From contig CAUWAG010000020.1 of NCBI GenBank assembly GCA_963556695.1, forward strand, positions 558,001 through 622,000: 64,000 nt of DNA, read 5' to 3'. Numbering within the stretch: position 1 is the first letter of the stretch; each line of letters opens with the position of its first letter. Positions 9,005 through 19,114 of this stretch are shown here, piece after piece. Under the pieces are notes generated by a model. The model was not told where the DNA came from. It did not search any database and saw nothing but the letters and a program-made list of their open reading frames with translations. This DNA comes from Anthostomella pinea. Taxonomy: Eukaryota > Ascomycota > Sordariomycetes > Xylariales > Xylariaceae. The position numbers and the translations under genes are program-made.

Positions 9005-10455
9005 CTACCAATTCGCCGTGAGAGTGAGGACGGTATCCTTCTCCATCACCTTGGCCCACACCAGACTCTGCCGCCATATACTCTGTTGGATCTCGATGTC
9101 CAGGTTCTGGGGTGCGCTCTTGTCCTTTTCCAGGAGCGTGAAAGATCCCCGCTGGCCCGGGTGAGCGCGGGAGTCCTCCGGTGGGTTGTCGACAATGACC
9201 GGGGCAATAAACATGCCCTTTCGATCAACGGCCTTGAGACTGCCAGTTGCGACTTTGAGTTTGTGTCTCTCGATGTCAGCGAGCAGCGCCTTCACGCGTT
9301 CAAACTGAGCGGCATGGGTGATGGGTCTATAAAACTGCCAGCTTTAAAACCGTCCCCTATTGGCATTTACCCTTCTACAAAGGCGACCAACGCGTCGAGG
9401 AACGTGTCGTAGATAGACTCGTGGACGTATATTCGCTTGGCTGCCATACACATCTGGCCCGAGTTGACGAACGAGATGATCGTGATGGCAGGTAGACTCG
9501 CTGCTATATCGACATCTGCGCAGACGATAGCTGGGTCGTTTCCGCCCATCTCGAGCGTTACCCGTTTGAAGGTGCCAGCAGCGCGCTCCAAGATCTTCCT
9601 TCCGGTAGAGACCGAACCCGTAGAGGCAATTTTGTCGACCCTGGGTTACTCGTTAGTAGGTACCAAGTATAGACCCGTGAACATCGCGAAACAGGTTACG
9701 TTGCACGCAGGGCAGATTGGGTGACATGACTCACCCGGATGAGCTGTGAGCCAGGGGCCGAGGCAATCATCCCCGCTCAGCGCCTGCAGGACCCCAGGCG
9801 GAAAGAAGCAAAGACCCAGCTCGGCCACCTTCAGACAGCAGTACGGCGTGAAAGGGAAGGGCTTGAGTATAAAGGTGTTGCCAGCTGTAAGGCGGCGGGA
9901 AGCTTGAAGAACGATATCATGAGAGAGAAATTCCAAGGCACGATGCCGACCGCAACCCCCAGCGGTGTATAGCGCTCTCTGACACGACGCTCGACTGTGC
10001 TTTCGACGACGTTCTCCGGGATCGATAGGCTGCAGAAACCGCGGATCCATTTGACGCAGTTCTGTACTTCGAGCCGGGCCCAGAACAGCTACCGCCAAAG
10101 ATGTCAGTAAGCAGCATGCTGATGGGTCTGGGGGGTTTCGATATTCGACTTACTGGCTTGCCGTTCTCCCTCACCAGTGGTCTGGCGAACTGGTCGGTCA
10201 GTGCCTCGAAAGTAGCAGCATAGTTCTCGAGAGCTTCCTTGCGGTCCGACCAAGGAGTCTCGGCCCAACTGTCTGCCGCCCGGCGAGTGGACTCGACGGC
10301 GATATCGGCATCTTGGGCTGTGCTGAGCGGCAGGCAGGGATTGGCCTCAAGGGTTGACGGATTCGAGGTACTGTAAGTCTTGCCCGAGCCAGACTCGACC
10401 AGCTTCCCATCCACCACGTTGCGAAACGTGGTGAAGTCGAGGGGGCCGATGACAC
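9005..10455 (-). pseudogene. Aldehyde dehydrogenase (NAD(P)-dependent), disrupted
   Basis: Read leftwards, the segments match the ALDH superfamily in order: DFTTFRNVVDGKLVESGSG, ARPLVRENGKP, an intron with GTAAGT donor, YTPLGVAVGIVPWNFSLM (cofactor-binding PWN), LTAGNTFILKPFPFTPYC, FPPGVLQALSGDD, a second intron with GTGAGT, VDKIASTGSVSTGRK, VTLEMGGNDPAIV (general base Glu in LEMGGN), NSGQMCMAAKRIYV (catalytic Cys), and LLADIERHKLKVATGS. There is a frameshift after PWNFSLM, no ATG in frame at the 5' end, and the region that should carry the C-terminal PFGG motif is scrambled after about 9140. Both catalytic residues survive, so decay is fairly recent. It converges with the dead FAD oxidase; the two may be remains of one metabolic locus. 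Confidence 0.85.
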
Positions 10456-10599
10456 CGTCTCTGGGGGTTTCAGCCGATATAGCTCCAGATAGTCGAAGCG
10501 GCTGTCACTGATTCAGCTTTGGTTGAAATAAAGACAAGCGAGCGAGCGGTTGAACGCATGTGTTGAGAATTATGGGAGACGCTCACCACCCCCAACAAT

Positions 10600-11420
10600 C
10601 ACCTCACGAGCTTTCGCATCAGACCCGCCTACCAACCAGCCAGAAAGAGGCCTCGGTAACCGCGCTCCGAGCCGCACCGCCGTCAGGAAGTCGCGCCGTG
10701 ATCAATAAGATACCGAGTTCGAGTCTATTGGTGCTCGCTTCGTCGACGCGACGTAAGCGGCGTCGTCGTGCTCGTCCATCACGGTCACCGAAAGAAAAAA
10801 TGATTGCTGCACCGAGGGCACACAGAACGCGATAGCGCTGATGTTGCGTATACTGGAGAACAGCTGGAGTCGTCCCAGTGCTGAGATTCCGTTCCATGCG
10901 TGATTGGAGCCCAAAGTATCCTAACAATAACTCCGCATGAGAGAAGAAGCTTCCATCGTAGTTTCCGAGGTGATTACGGGTAGGAATTGAGCCGAATGCC
11001 AGGTTCGGAGCTTTGCTAGCTTGGGGTTGTGTATTAATGCGTACCGCCATAACATCATCGTCAGCTGTGAAATCTTCCGACTCGACACAACCTTGACAAT
11101 AGCCCACTCGATCTCATACCTCAAGGGAATTTCAGTGCTTATCCTATTGATGGCAGAGCCTCGTCTGTCTTATCAAATGCAAGGCGGTCAAACGACTGCT
11201 GATCGTGCACCTGTACCACCAAAAATATCACACATTAAGTCGCCCAGTCGTACCAATGCAACTAATTCTCGAGGTAACCGAGCCTAGTTGTCTCCGTCTC
11301 GTCGTCAAACTGGCCCCAGAGCCACGTGCCAATAATGCATGGCTACCAAAGTCCAACACCCAAACGCCGCCCATGCAAATGAAAGCGACCATCCCTATTA
11401 CCGTCTCCTTATTCACATAT
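10600..11420 (-). pseudogene. Possible relic of a membrane protein gene
   Basis: On the minus strand a promising N-terminus starts at 11416 with a hydrophobic segment (ETVIGMVAFICMGGVWVLD) and ends in an RR-rich stretch. Further left there are isolated protein-like pieces in other frames: YEIEWAIVKVVSSRKISQ near 11110 and SVTVMDEHDDAAYVASTK near 10760. They do not connect through consensus splice sites and stops intervene. I read this as decayed coding sequence, possibly of a polytopic membrane protein, next to the two dead metabolic genes. The family is not recognised and the call is weak. Confidence 0.25.
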
Positions 11421-11463
11421 CCCTGAGAACTGGACCGAGAAGGAAAGCATTCAGGGCCGTCTG

Positions 11464-12381
11464 CTAGGATCCGTTCCTTATCTCCTTCGAGTTGCCGACA
11501 AATCTCTCTTTCATAGAGAATTGCTTCCCACCCATCGACTTGAACTTGTCGATCAACGTCTTCCGTGCATCAAGGTCTGCGATATCGTCTCCGCCACCGA
11601 CGCTCTCGCCATTGATCAAGATGTTGGGTACTGTCTTGCGATTCGTCTTCTTGAATAGGTTGGCTTGTATCTCCTTGCCTAGAGGGTGTTCGTCGAGTTC
11701 GACGACGTACGGTGAGGGGTCGATCGTGTATTTCTCGAGAAGGACACCCTTCGCTCGTTTGGAATAGGGACAATACGTCTTGGAGAATATAACCACTAGC
11801 GAGTTGTCAGTAATGTTCCTACTTGTCCAAGACGTGTGATAGAGTATACCTGGTGATTTCTTGAGTATTTCGTTCAATGTTATCTCTATGGCGTCGTCGG
11901 CGTCATCGTCTTCGGCATCGTTTTCGCCTCCCTTCCCGTTGTCATTGACTGTCTCTTTTGCACTGCCCTTCGGCTTGTCTTTCATGCCCTGGCCGCCCGC
12001 GGAGCTCCCGACACCAACCACGTTCTTGGGAGGGTCTGGCTTCAGTGGTGCCTTGGCGTTGGCCAGTTCTTTGGCTTTTTGTTCGGCAGCTCGTAGACGG
12101 TCGCCCATTTCTTTTGCCAATTGTTCGTCGTCCGCGTCGACAGTGCCATCCCCGTCGTGGTCCTTTGGATTTGACTCGGTCGACGACCCTTTCCCGCTCA
12201 TGACTACTTGACCCTGGCCACCATGTTTTAATCCGTTCACGGTCTTACCGAAGAAGTTGTCGATCGTCCGGGGGTCACGCGGCATGGTGGACCGCATCTT
12301 GGATGTGAAGAAGAGCATGGTTATGACGATGGCCAGGACGGCCAGCATGACGAGGCGCAGCCTCCTGGCTGAAGGCATCAT
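11464..12381 (-). CDS. Type II membrane monothiol glutaredoxin (Grx6/7-like)
   Basis: Two exons, 11850-12381 and 11464-11795, encode 287 residues. The 54-nt intron (11796-11849) has a GTATAC donor, a TTACTGAC branch site and a CTAG end; removing it gives the classic VVIFSKTYCPYSK glutaredoxin start. Residues about 8-26 form a signal anchor (LVMLAVLAIVITMLFF). A long lumenal stem follows, rich in G, D, K and E with an acidic patch. The C-terminal glutaredoxin domain begins near residue 178. The active site is CPYS with a single Cys (C186), and TVPNILING supplies the cis-Pro loop. This matches the secretory-pathway glutaredoxins Grx6/Grx7 of yeast, which control glutathionylation in ER/Golgi. 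The start is the first ATG and puts the anchor at the N-terminus. Confidence 0.9.
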   Translation of the reverse strand: MMPSARRLRLVMLAVLAIVITMLFFTSKMRSTMPRDPRTIDNFFGKTVNGLKHGGQGQVVMSGKGSSTESNPKDHDGDGTVDADDEQLAKEMGDRLRAAEQKAKELANAKAPLKPDPPKNVVGVGSSAGGQGMKDKPKGSAKETVNDNGKGGENDAEDDDADDAIEITLNEILKKSPGILYHTSWTSRNITDNSLVVIFSKTYCPYSKRAKGVLLEKYTIDPSPYVVELDEHPLGKEIQANLFKKTNRKTVPNILINGESVGGGDDIADLDARKTLIDKFKSMGGKQFSMKERFVGNSKEIRNGS

Positions 12382-14271
12382 GGATGCTGGACGGAACTGG
12401 GTGTGTCGCTGTGCACGGGGAGCAGAAAGGACAGTACCCCTGGCTGAGGAATTGCGCCGATGTGTAGAGCGGCGAGAGACGCGGTTCTTGTTACCGACAG
12501 TAGGTCGAAGATGGAGTTGTCTGCGTGCACCTAGTTGATGGTTGGCGCAAACATGTCTCAGATGGCGAAAATACTAATGGTATCGGCGTGGGACTCGGTG
12601 GCCGATCAGTACCCCTCGTGAGATGTGAAATGGGCAGGTAGTATCGGTCAACAACAATTCGAAGGTCGATTGGTTTGCTCGAACGTCTCGATCGGTTCGA
12701 AGATAAAGGAAGCCTCTCTTGCGTCTATTAGAAGGTGAATGGCTTCAACGAGTGATCGGACTGGCCACGCGTATTGGTCCACAATGGAGTCTGATGAATG
12801 TCTCGCGTTTGGGGTCGATACGGCTAAACCCACGAGGCATAGGATTGGAAAGCACTGTAACACGAAGGAGGAAGAAGAGGAGATTAATGAGTGGGTAGAA
12901 AGCTGATAGCAACTGAGCAGATCAGTATCCGCGAACTGTGAGGATCGATCAATGACCAGCTTGCAACTGACACGGTACACGTTGGATGGAGCCTGATGGA
13001 GGATTGCGAGGGATGACGACGAAGATGGTTTCGGCTGGCAGACTGGCAGACCCTTGGCCCTTGGCCTTTTCGGGTCACGTTGCGGAGTATTTGTGGGTAT
13101 CCAGTAGAGGCGGCTCCAGGCGGACAACCTGACTGACCCAGCCACGACTGCCCCCCGCCCGCTACCACTTGCCACAAGGCGTAGTTGAAGTCCCAATCAG
13201 ACCTAGCGCCAAAGGGAGCATGATAGCTCATCTGATCATTTAATTGCCTTGATGCTTGCTGCAGGGGAAATGCATGGATTCCCACCTCAGCTCGGGCCAG
13301 CCCCCCACTGCAATTCGTTTCCAGTTTCGCAGCGCTGTGATTTTGGGCCGTGAAACCATAATATCCGGGGTAAACCACCGCTAGCATCAACCTTGGTCAT
13401 CGAGACTCTGGAACATCGACTGAGCAAGACATGCATGTGCAGTGTATCCGTCCCTTTTAGCCTTTGCTAGACACGCTTTCAAGCTCTCGAGACATTTCGC
13501 TCGAGCGATCAAGGAAGTCTGCACTACCTCAAGAAAGACAGCGACCTGTCAGGGCCATCCCGAGATCCCCGGCCACGATATATTTTCCCTTCTGTCTGCA
13601 TACGGCAGACTGCATCTTCTCCCGCTGATCAAAAGCCCCGCGTGGGACTGGGTGGACGATCAGCATCCATCCGTCAAGTACATGGTGCAAGTCATGGTGA
13701 CGGCCCGTCGCTGACGGGCGGTGCCGCCAGGCCAGGTCTTCCCCCCGATCCCGCTTCCTGCAGGTTGCCCTCGCAATGAAAGGCAGCATGTCATCCTGTG
13801 ACCAGGACAAGTCACACGATACCGGTATAGGGCGCGTGGACTTCTCGAGTGACCGGTTGCACGACCAACATTAGAGCCACGTTGCCCGGTGCTGCTCCTG
13901 TGCTCTGCTCTGCTCTGATTGACCCAGAGTGCTAGAAACTACTTTACCCAAGCCAGTTCATAGAGTCTTGGAGACCTCCTATTCGAGTAATAGAACTATG
14001 TTTTCGCCTCGTCGACAGCCCGATGCGCCCGGCCTCTCGCCTCGATCTTTCGCATCTTTGGTCAGGCTTTCCAACATGCATGCAACCCTACTGTTATCAG
14101 CAGCACGAGCGTCAGCGAAGAGGGTGCACGTGGTCCGAGCATCCTCTAGTACTGCATCTTCTCACTTATGTTCGAGTGGATCTGTATCTCACATACAGTC
14201 ACCCCCAATAAGTCTCTGTCCGAATTTCCTCTATCAGGTCGAGTATACCGATGTTAAGTTCGTATAAATCG
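12382..14271. other. Interval without supported genes
   Basis: About 1.9 kb upstream of the glutaredoxin gene. Its right part, nearest the gene, probably holds the promoter. Several ORFs of 90-180 codons exist on both strands, but they overlap each other, have no motif and an unnatural composition. A short CTCTG repeat lies near 13900. Confidence 0.4.
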
Positions 14272-14340
14272 AATAAGCACCCTGGTATAAGCAGTGTTTA
14301 TCCAAAAAACCATCTTCGATGCTTATTCCAGAGTGCTTAT
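14272..14340. repeat. Palindromic mini-element, copy A (MITE-like)
   Basis: A 69-bp element with terminal inverted repeats of about 20 bp: ATAAGCACCCTGGTATAAGC at the left and GCTTATTCCAGAGTGCTTAT at the right, 18 of 20 pairs matching. Copy B lies at 15872-15939 and a decayed copy C at 49677-49730. No coding capacity. A target duplication is not obvious. Confidence 0.8.
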
Positions 14341-14466
14341 CCCGTTTTACTGAATGAAGGTGGACGGAGACTTTTGGAGTTCAGAGTAAAGCATCGATTC
14401 AAACGACTACATGGTTATTCAACAGGTGGGTGTCCTTCTCCCCTTGCTCCGTTACTCCCGTCTTAA

Positions 14467-15481
14467 TCAGCAGACAAGCTCCTTCACAACCTTCAACATC
14501 TTCAGCACCACGCGATCGCCCGGCGCCCGCGCGAGCTGTCGGAACCGCTCCACAAGCGTCATCTTCAGGCCCTGCAGGACGCCCTCGGCGCCCGTCTCCC
14601 ACTCGGTCAGCTCGGTCAGGCCGGCGCGGAGCATGTGTCCGGCCATCTCGCGCATGGTGGCGCGGTCGCTGACGTGCGCCCACACGAACCACGAGCCGTG
14701 GCGCAGCACGCACTCCTCGAACACCGTGATGCGCTCGTTGATGGTCGGGTCCGAGCCGTCGAACTTCTTGGCCTGGCTGAAGCCGAACCCCAGCATGTTG
14801 ATCAGGAACAAGAGCACCGCCACGTCCGCCAGGGGCAGCGAGTCGATGTACGCCACCTGGCCCGGCCGCGCGTGCACGTTGGTGAAGGGGTCCATGTTGC
14901 GCAGGCCCCTAGGCAGCGGCGATACCGACCATACGCCAGACGTGATGAGCGAGTAGTACTCCTCGCCGATGGGCTTGCACGGCGCGTTGGCCGCGATGTC
15001 GGCCATTGCGTCGCATTGGAGCAGGGCGCGCTTGATCAGCGGCCCCAGGCGTCCCTGCTGCTCCATAGTCAGGGGTGGGAGGCCCGGCGGCGAGGCGAGG
15101 TTGAAGAATTCCGGGTGCTTCTGGATGAGATAGTCGATTCGGAGTTCGCGGATCTCGAGCTCGTGGAGTAGCGAAAACGTGTTCTGTAGCAAGACGTTGC
15201 GCTCTGGCGTCGCCGACGAGAGCACGTTGCCCAAGGGCGGAAGCGGAAATATCGCGGCACGCGCCTTGGAGATGGAATGCTCGTGGTCCTTGATGAAGCC
15301 GCACAACTCCTGACCGCCAATGGTAAGCGAAAAGGTCACGAAAGGCTCTCTGGGGCACTGGAGAGGTTGGGGGTGGTCCCATTACCTTATTCGTCGCCAT
15401 GAATGCTTTTAGCGTGCGAACATCCATATGCTCGACCATGTCGAGGATTAGTTCGTTGGGTAGCCGCATGTTGCCGTCCAA
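14467..15481 (-). CDS. F-box-like protein
   Basis: Two exons (15386-15481 and 14467-15309) give 312 residues. The 76-nt intron (15310-15385) starts with GTAATG and ends with CAG, and both sides are phase 0. The N-terminus reads RLPNELILDMVEHMDVRTLK, the usual opening of a fungal F-box (LPxEL...I), which would bind Skp1 in an SCF ubiquitin ligase. The rest (residues 33-312) is a helical domain without leucine-rich or WD repeats that I can see; it is probably a fungal-specific substrate domain. Coding GC is clearly higher than in the flanks. The gene is bracketed by two copies of the same palindromic mini-element, at 14272-14340 (3' side) and 15872-15939 (5' side). The start is the ATG at 15481; an in-frame ATG four codons later is also possible. 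Confidence 0.7.
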
Positions 15482-15871
15482 CTCTGTCTACGATCGAAGA
15501 CTAAAGTAGAGCTCGAAGCGGCGTTGAATACAGTCAAATGGTGCTGTATCGGCGTAATGTTGCTCGTAACAATAAAAGCGACGGAAGAGACAAGAAAGTT
15601 GGGTTGCGAGAATGGATGTTGTTGTTGCATGTGCTGTGGTTGTCATGCGGACCTTGATGGCTCTTCGGCGGTTACAACCTAGTGTTGATCGGAAAGTCCA
15701 CTGGCCATCAAGGTCGAACTCCATCCATTGGCCATCGACTACTAAGCAGTAACGGGCAAGCTGCAACAGTCAGTCACAAGAGACACGAAAGCGGATTAGG
15801 CAGGGTCAAGTTGATTGCTTGGATGAGAAGCTTGTCATAGCGCCTGCAGGTGGGATATCTCAATCTGTGGG
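15482..15871. other. Upstream region of the F-box gene
   Basis: About 390 bp between the F-box start and mini-element copy B. It probably holds the promoter. No specific site can be supported. Confidence 0.4.
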
Positions 15872-15939
15872 ATAAGCACCCTGGAATAAGCGTTCAGCAT
15901 GACTTTTGGGAACATGACTGCTTATGCCAGAGTGCTTAT
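15872..15939. repeat. Palindromic mini-element, copy B (MITE-like)
   Basis: A 68-bp element with terminal inverted repeats ATAAGCACCCTGGAATAAGC and GCTTATGCCAGAGTGCTTAT. It shares both arms with copy A almost base for base, whereas the central loop differs. It lies about 390 bp upstream of the F-box start. Confidence 0.8.
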
Positions 15940-16863
15940 TACGCAGATAGCAAAAGACTCTGACATTGGAATTCAAGACCTTGATGACGGGATGTACGGA
16001 GACATATGTATAGCGTTAGAGAGTGACTGTCCTTGGTGTGAGGCTATCTCTCTCTAGTGGAGCTCCCGCTCGGGAGCGGTGGAGTAGAAGGGTTCCGACC
16101 TCACCTCCGGTCGGAGGCGGCGGTGTACGGCGGGGACGCCGCCAGCAGGACCACTAGGCTCGGAATGCATTACAAGCGATTCCACTGGGACATAGTGTGC
16201 GCAAACCAAACTCATTCGGGTAATGAAATTGTTTAGGTAGTATCCATTCTCTTTGCTCCTCGTACATGATAAACAAACAGGGAGACTTCCCTAAGTCCGT
16301 GACCGCCTATCCCGGCCAATGGCCGGGGGCCGGCATTGAGACCGAACGTCGAATGAGATGCACATGCTCATGGGCTAATGTGACAGTAGACCTCCAGCAA
16401 GGTCTTATGACACTAGCTTGGGCAGCATAGCCATTGTCACGTCGAGAAGTACTCTGTTCTTTGAGAGTTGAACAAACATTTGAAAGCAGTGTCAGGGTGG
16501 CCGTTGCGCTGCGTTGATACACTGTAGGCGGCGGGGCTAAGCGCCATAAGTTAGTCAGTTCAGACCGCGCTGACATTATACTTCAGCCGCACGGGTCCGC
16601 CAACTGGAACCGTTGTGGTTTGTCGCCCGCTAGGCCTCACAATTCCAATGTCTGTCCAGAATTGACCGCCCAGCTGCTCGGACGTGGTCTCCCGAGCGAT
16701 TTGGTTGTTGTTGTTGTTGTTGTTGTTGTCTTTTAAAAGCTTTTCGACCGAAGGAAGGAGCCAAACCTAAATACCCTAAAAGACAACAAAAAGCAGAGCC
16801 CTCGTGCTGTACGCTAAGTCTATTAAAATAAAACGCTACAAATCATCTCAATCCACTAAAACC
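15940..16863. other. Interval with a (TTG)n microsatellite
   Basis: About 0.9 kb without a supported gene. A run of about eight to nine TTG units lies at 16704-16729. A GC-rich stretch with short inverted repeats (CTCCGGTCGGAGG) is at about 16100. Confidence 0.5.
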
Positions 16864-17263
16864 TTAACCACGGATGGCGTTCACAGGCTTAGGCCGATGC
16901 GTCACACGCCGAACGGCATGCGCGCAAAGCCTCGCCCATAAAGCCAGACCCTGCTCGAGCGTACCAGTGTCAGATTGCCGCACACGGTAGGAATGACTGA
17001 TCGGATCACTGATGGCATACTGCACAATCAGTACGGTCACGGACAAGGGAGGCAAGCTTTTGACTGGCCAATTGGAAAACCACTGTATAGGGTGATGATT
17101 TCCGTCGCCTGGTCTGTTTGGCCAGAGCACGTGTCTGGAAGTCCTCGAGCATCACCGGTCGACTGAGCCACTTGACGTGTCCGTCATCCGATACCGCAGT
17201 AATGGAGCTTTGACACTTCTGGATCGATCTTCCAGACCACCGGTGACAAGGCATTCCGGTCAC
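16864..17263 (-). pseudogene. Possible decayed coding fragment
   Basis: Two minus-strand pieces look protein-like in different frames: DGHVKWLSRPVMLEDFQT near 17160-17200, and NHHPIQWFSNWPVKSLPPLS leading to a stop at 16864. A frameshift near 17100 would join them. The protein is not recognised; short overlapping ORFs elsewhere in the area make a chance reading possible. Confidence 0.25.
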
Positions 17264-17573
17264 CGGTCACCGCATGCCTTCCGAGTCAATATTTCCCGGT
17301 TTCACGGCCTCCAGACAGCCGTTGCCGCCTCGGCGGCCGTTGGGAATTTTGTCTTCCACGTGGGTGGGCTGGCGGTCGGTCGCAGTAGCTGCACGGCTTC
17401 CGATCGGCCTACTCCAGCTCGGATCGGAGCTCCGGGCGACAGTCACGAGAAAAGCCAGGTATCACCAACTCGTATAGGTAAGTCCATATGTTCTCATGTT
17501 AGCAGTGTCCACTCCCCCTGATGGCTGTATGTCAAAGATCTGACAGTCATCACTACAGCATCATTCCCACCCT

Positions 17574-18101
17574 TCACGATGTATCTAGTCTCGCGATCAA
17601 GTCGGGCAGTCTCCTATACACCCTCACCAATGCCGGACAGTAATACACCACTAACCTCATCGCCCCTTCGAAACCCCCAAGCATCACCAGAGCCGCGAAG
17701 CACAACGTGGTCACCAATGTCAACATACTCCTAATCCAGTGTCTTTTCCTAGGACGAGACCAAGGACAACTTAGCAAGCCAGCCCGAGAACCCCAAGCGA
17801 CCGACTCTGCAGCAGATGAGAAGTTTTCCACGAGATCGGCAGCTCTTCTACTGCCGAATTCCATCAAGATCACAGCATCGGGCCCTGGAACGCGACTAGC
17901 CCCGCTGACCACAACTATGTATGCATGGAATACGTCCGGCAGCAGGCTCTTCTGGAACAGCGGCAGCGGGAATCTTGTACTGCCTAGCTCAATGATATGG
18001 TCGATGGTGGAAGACAGGGCTGTGGCCTGTGGCCACACGCTTTGGGGGTGGCTATGCGGCTCCTGTGTAGATCCTGCTGACGGTTGGCCTGGTCTGGCCA
18101 A
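17574..18101 (-). CDS. Hypothetical protein with one or two membrane segments
   Basis: An uninterrupted leftward ORF of 175 residues starting at the ATG at 18101. The N-terminus is polar. A hydrophobic stretch near residues 120-145 (SMLTLVTTLCFAALVMLGGF) follows a basic SRPRKRHW patch, which would set a cytoplasmic-side-in orientation. There is no recognised domain. Composition is acceptable for a real protein, but the overlapping plus-strand ORF of 153 codons is nearly as long, so coding is not certain. Confidence 0.35.
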   Translation of the reverse strand: MARPGQPSAGSTQEPHSHPQSVWPQATALSSTIDHIIELGSTRFPLPLFQKSLLPDVFHAYIVVVSGASRVPGPDAVILMEFGSRRAADLVENFSSAAESVAWGSRAGLLSCPWSRPRKRHWIRSMLTLVTTLCFAALVMLGGFEGAMRLVVYYCPALVRVYRRLPDLIARLDTS

Positions 18102-18264
18102 ATGTAAGCGACGCTGTTGCGAGAGTGCCTACATCTGCATGCGCTCTGATCGTATGCAGTATTCGTAGGACACTCCCCATGTGGCCTGTCGGACGGGGTG
18201 GAAGCACGTGTGTAGTAGGTATCAAATGACGTTCAACGGCTGTGTGATTCTTTTGGGTCCGTAG

Positions 18265-18595
18265 GCACCGACGCCACGTTACGCCGAAGGCATACAGAGG
18301 AATGGCTCGATGAGTTTGATGTCTTGCGGACGCACGGCGGGTCGTTGGAGAGAATAGCCATGGAGAACCTGCATCTGTATCATATTCTGATTACCCTCGT
18401 CGGAATCATCGCCTCGCGTCGATCTTGGCTTCTACCGCTATCGCAAAACGATTGCAGCACTTGTCGTCGCTTTGGATCGAGATGGTTGATAGGGGGAGTT
18501 TGAATTACCTCATGCATCCAGAGGAACTGGTTCTTGGTACGATGCGGAAATCCGGCTCCAGGTTGGGAGTTGGTGATGATTGTGCGGCGAATTAA
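18265..18595 (+). pseudogene. Possible coding fragment with frameshift
   Basis: On the plus strand, EEWLDEFDVLRTHGGSLERI (from about 18298) runs into ENLHLYHIL and then the frame changes to HRLASILASTAIAKRLQHLS and EELVLGTMRKSGSRLGVGDD before the TAA at 18593-18595. Both parts look like one helical protein broken by a single indel near 18390, but I cannot name it and no start is evident. Confidence 0.3.
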
Positions 18596-19114
18596 TGCCC
18601 TTACCTCTTGGAGAGATGGCATGGATAGTTATCCCGGCAACTATGTCGTATGCTGGAAGTTAGGAGCTAAAAGCGGCCAAAAAATTGCGCTTTGTTGCCC
18701 CCCTGCCCACAGGAATGGTGATGATAATGGAGGGCGGTAAAGCCTAAGGGTGGTGATGGTGTGATTTTGATGCATGCGCGAATGAGGATGGTACGGTAAT
18801 ACTTACGTGCTCGCCCCGCCGCAGATGTGAGCTGCGGACCTTTGAATTCTCTTCTCACTTATCCCTATCCGTTCACAGTAAGTGACATCAAGTTCAGATT
18901 TGTATTTCAAAAGATGTTTGTTTGTTTGTTTGGTATTTAACGTGGGGGATTGCTCCTCAGTAGTGCAAACCACGCCTCCCAGAGCCTCTGTATCGCAGGG
19001 TTGTGGAGGTCTCAAGATAATAAGTACAGTCAGTCCCGCTCACGGGCCCATCCCCGTTGTTGCGGCGGTATGACCTTGGGGTCATCCATCTGGTCCTTCA
19101 AGAAAAGCTATCTA

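Noticed and set aside
6820..11420. A live biosynthetic gene cluster
   Set aside because: Both recognisable enzymes have several frame breaks and missing ends, and no synthase, transporter or regulator is intact beside them.
12648..13390. Two minus-strand ORFs of 168 and 182 codons
   Set aside because: They overlap in different frames, lack any motif and have random-looking composition; no splice model improved them.
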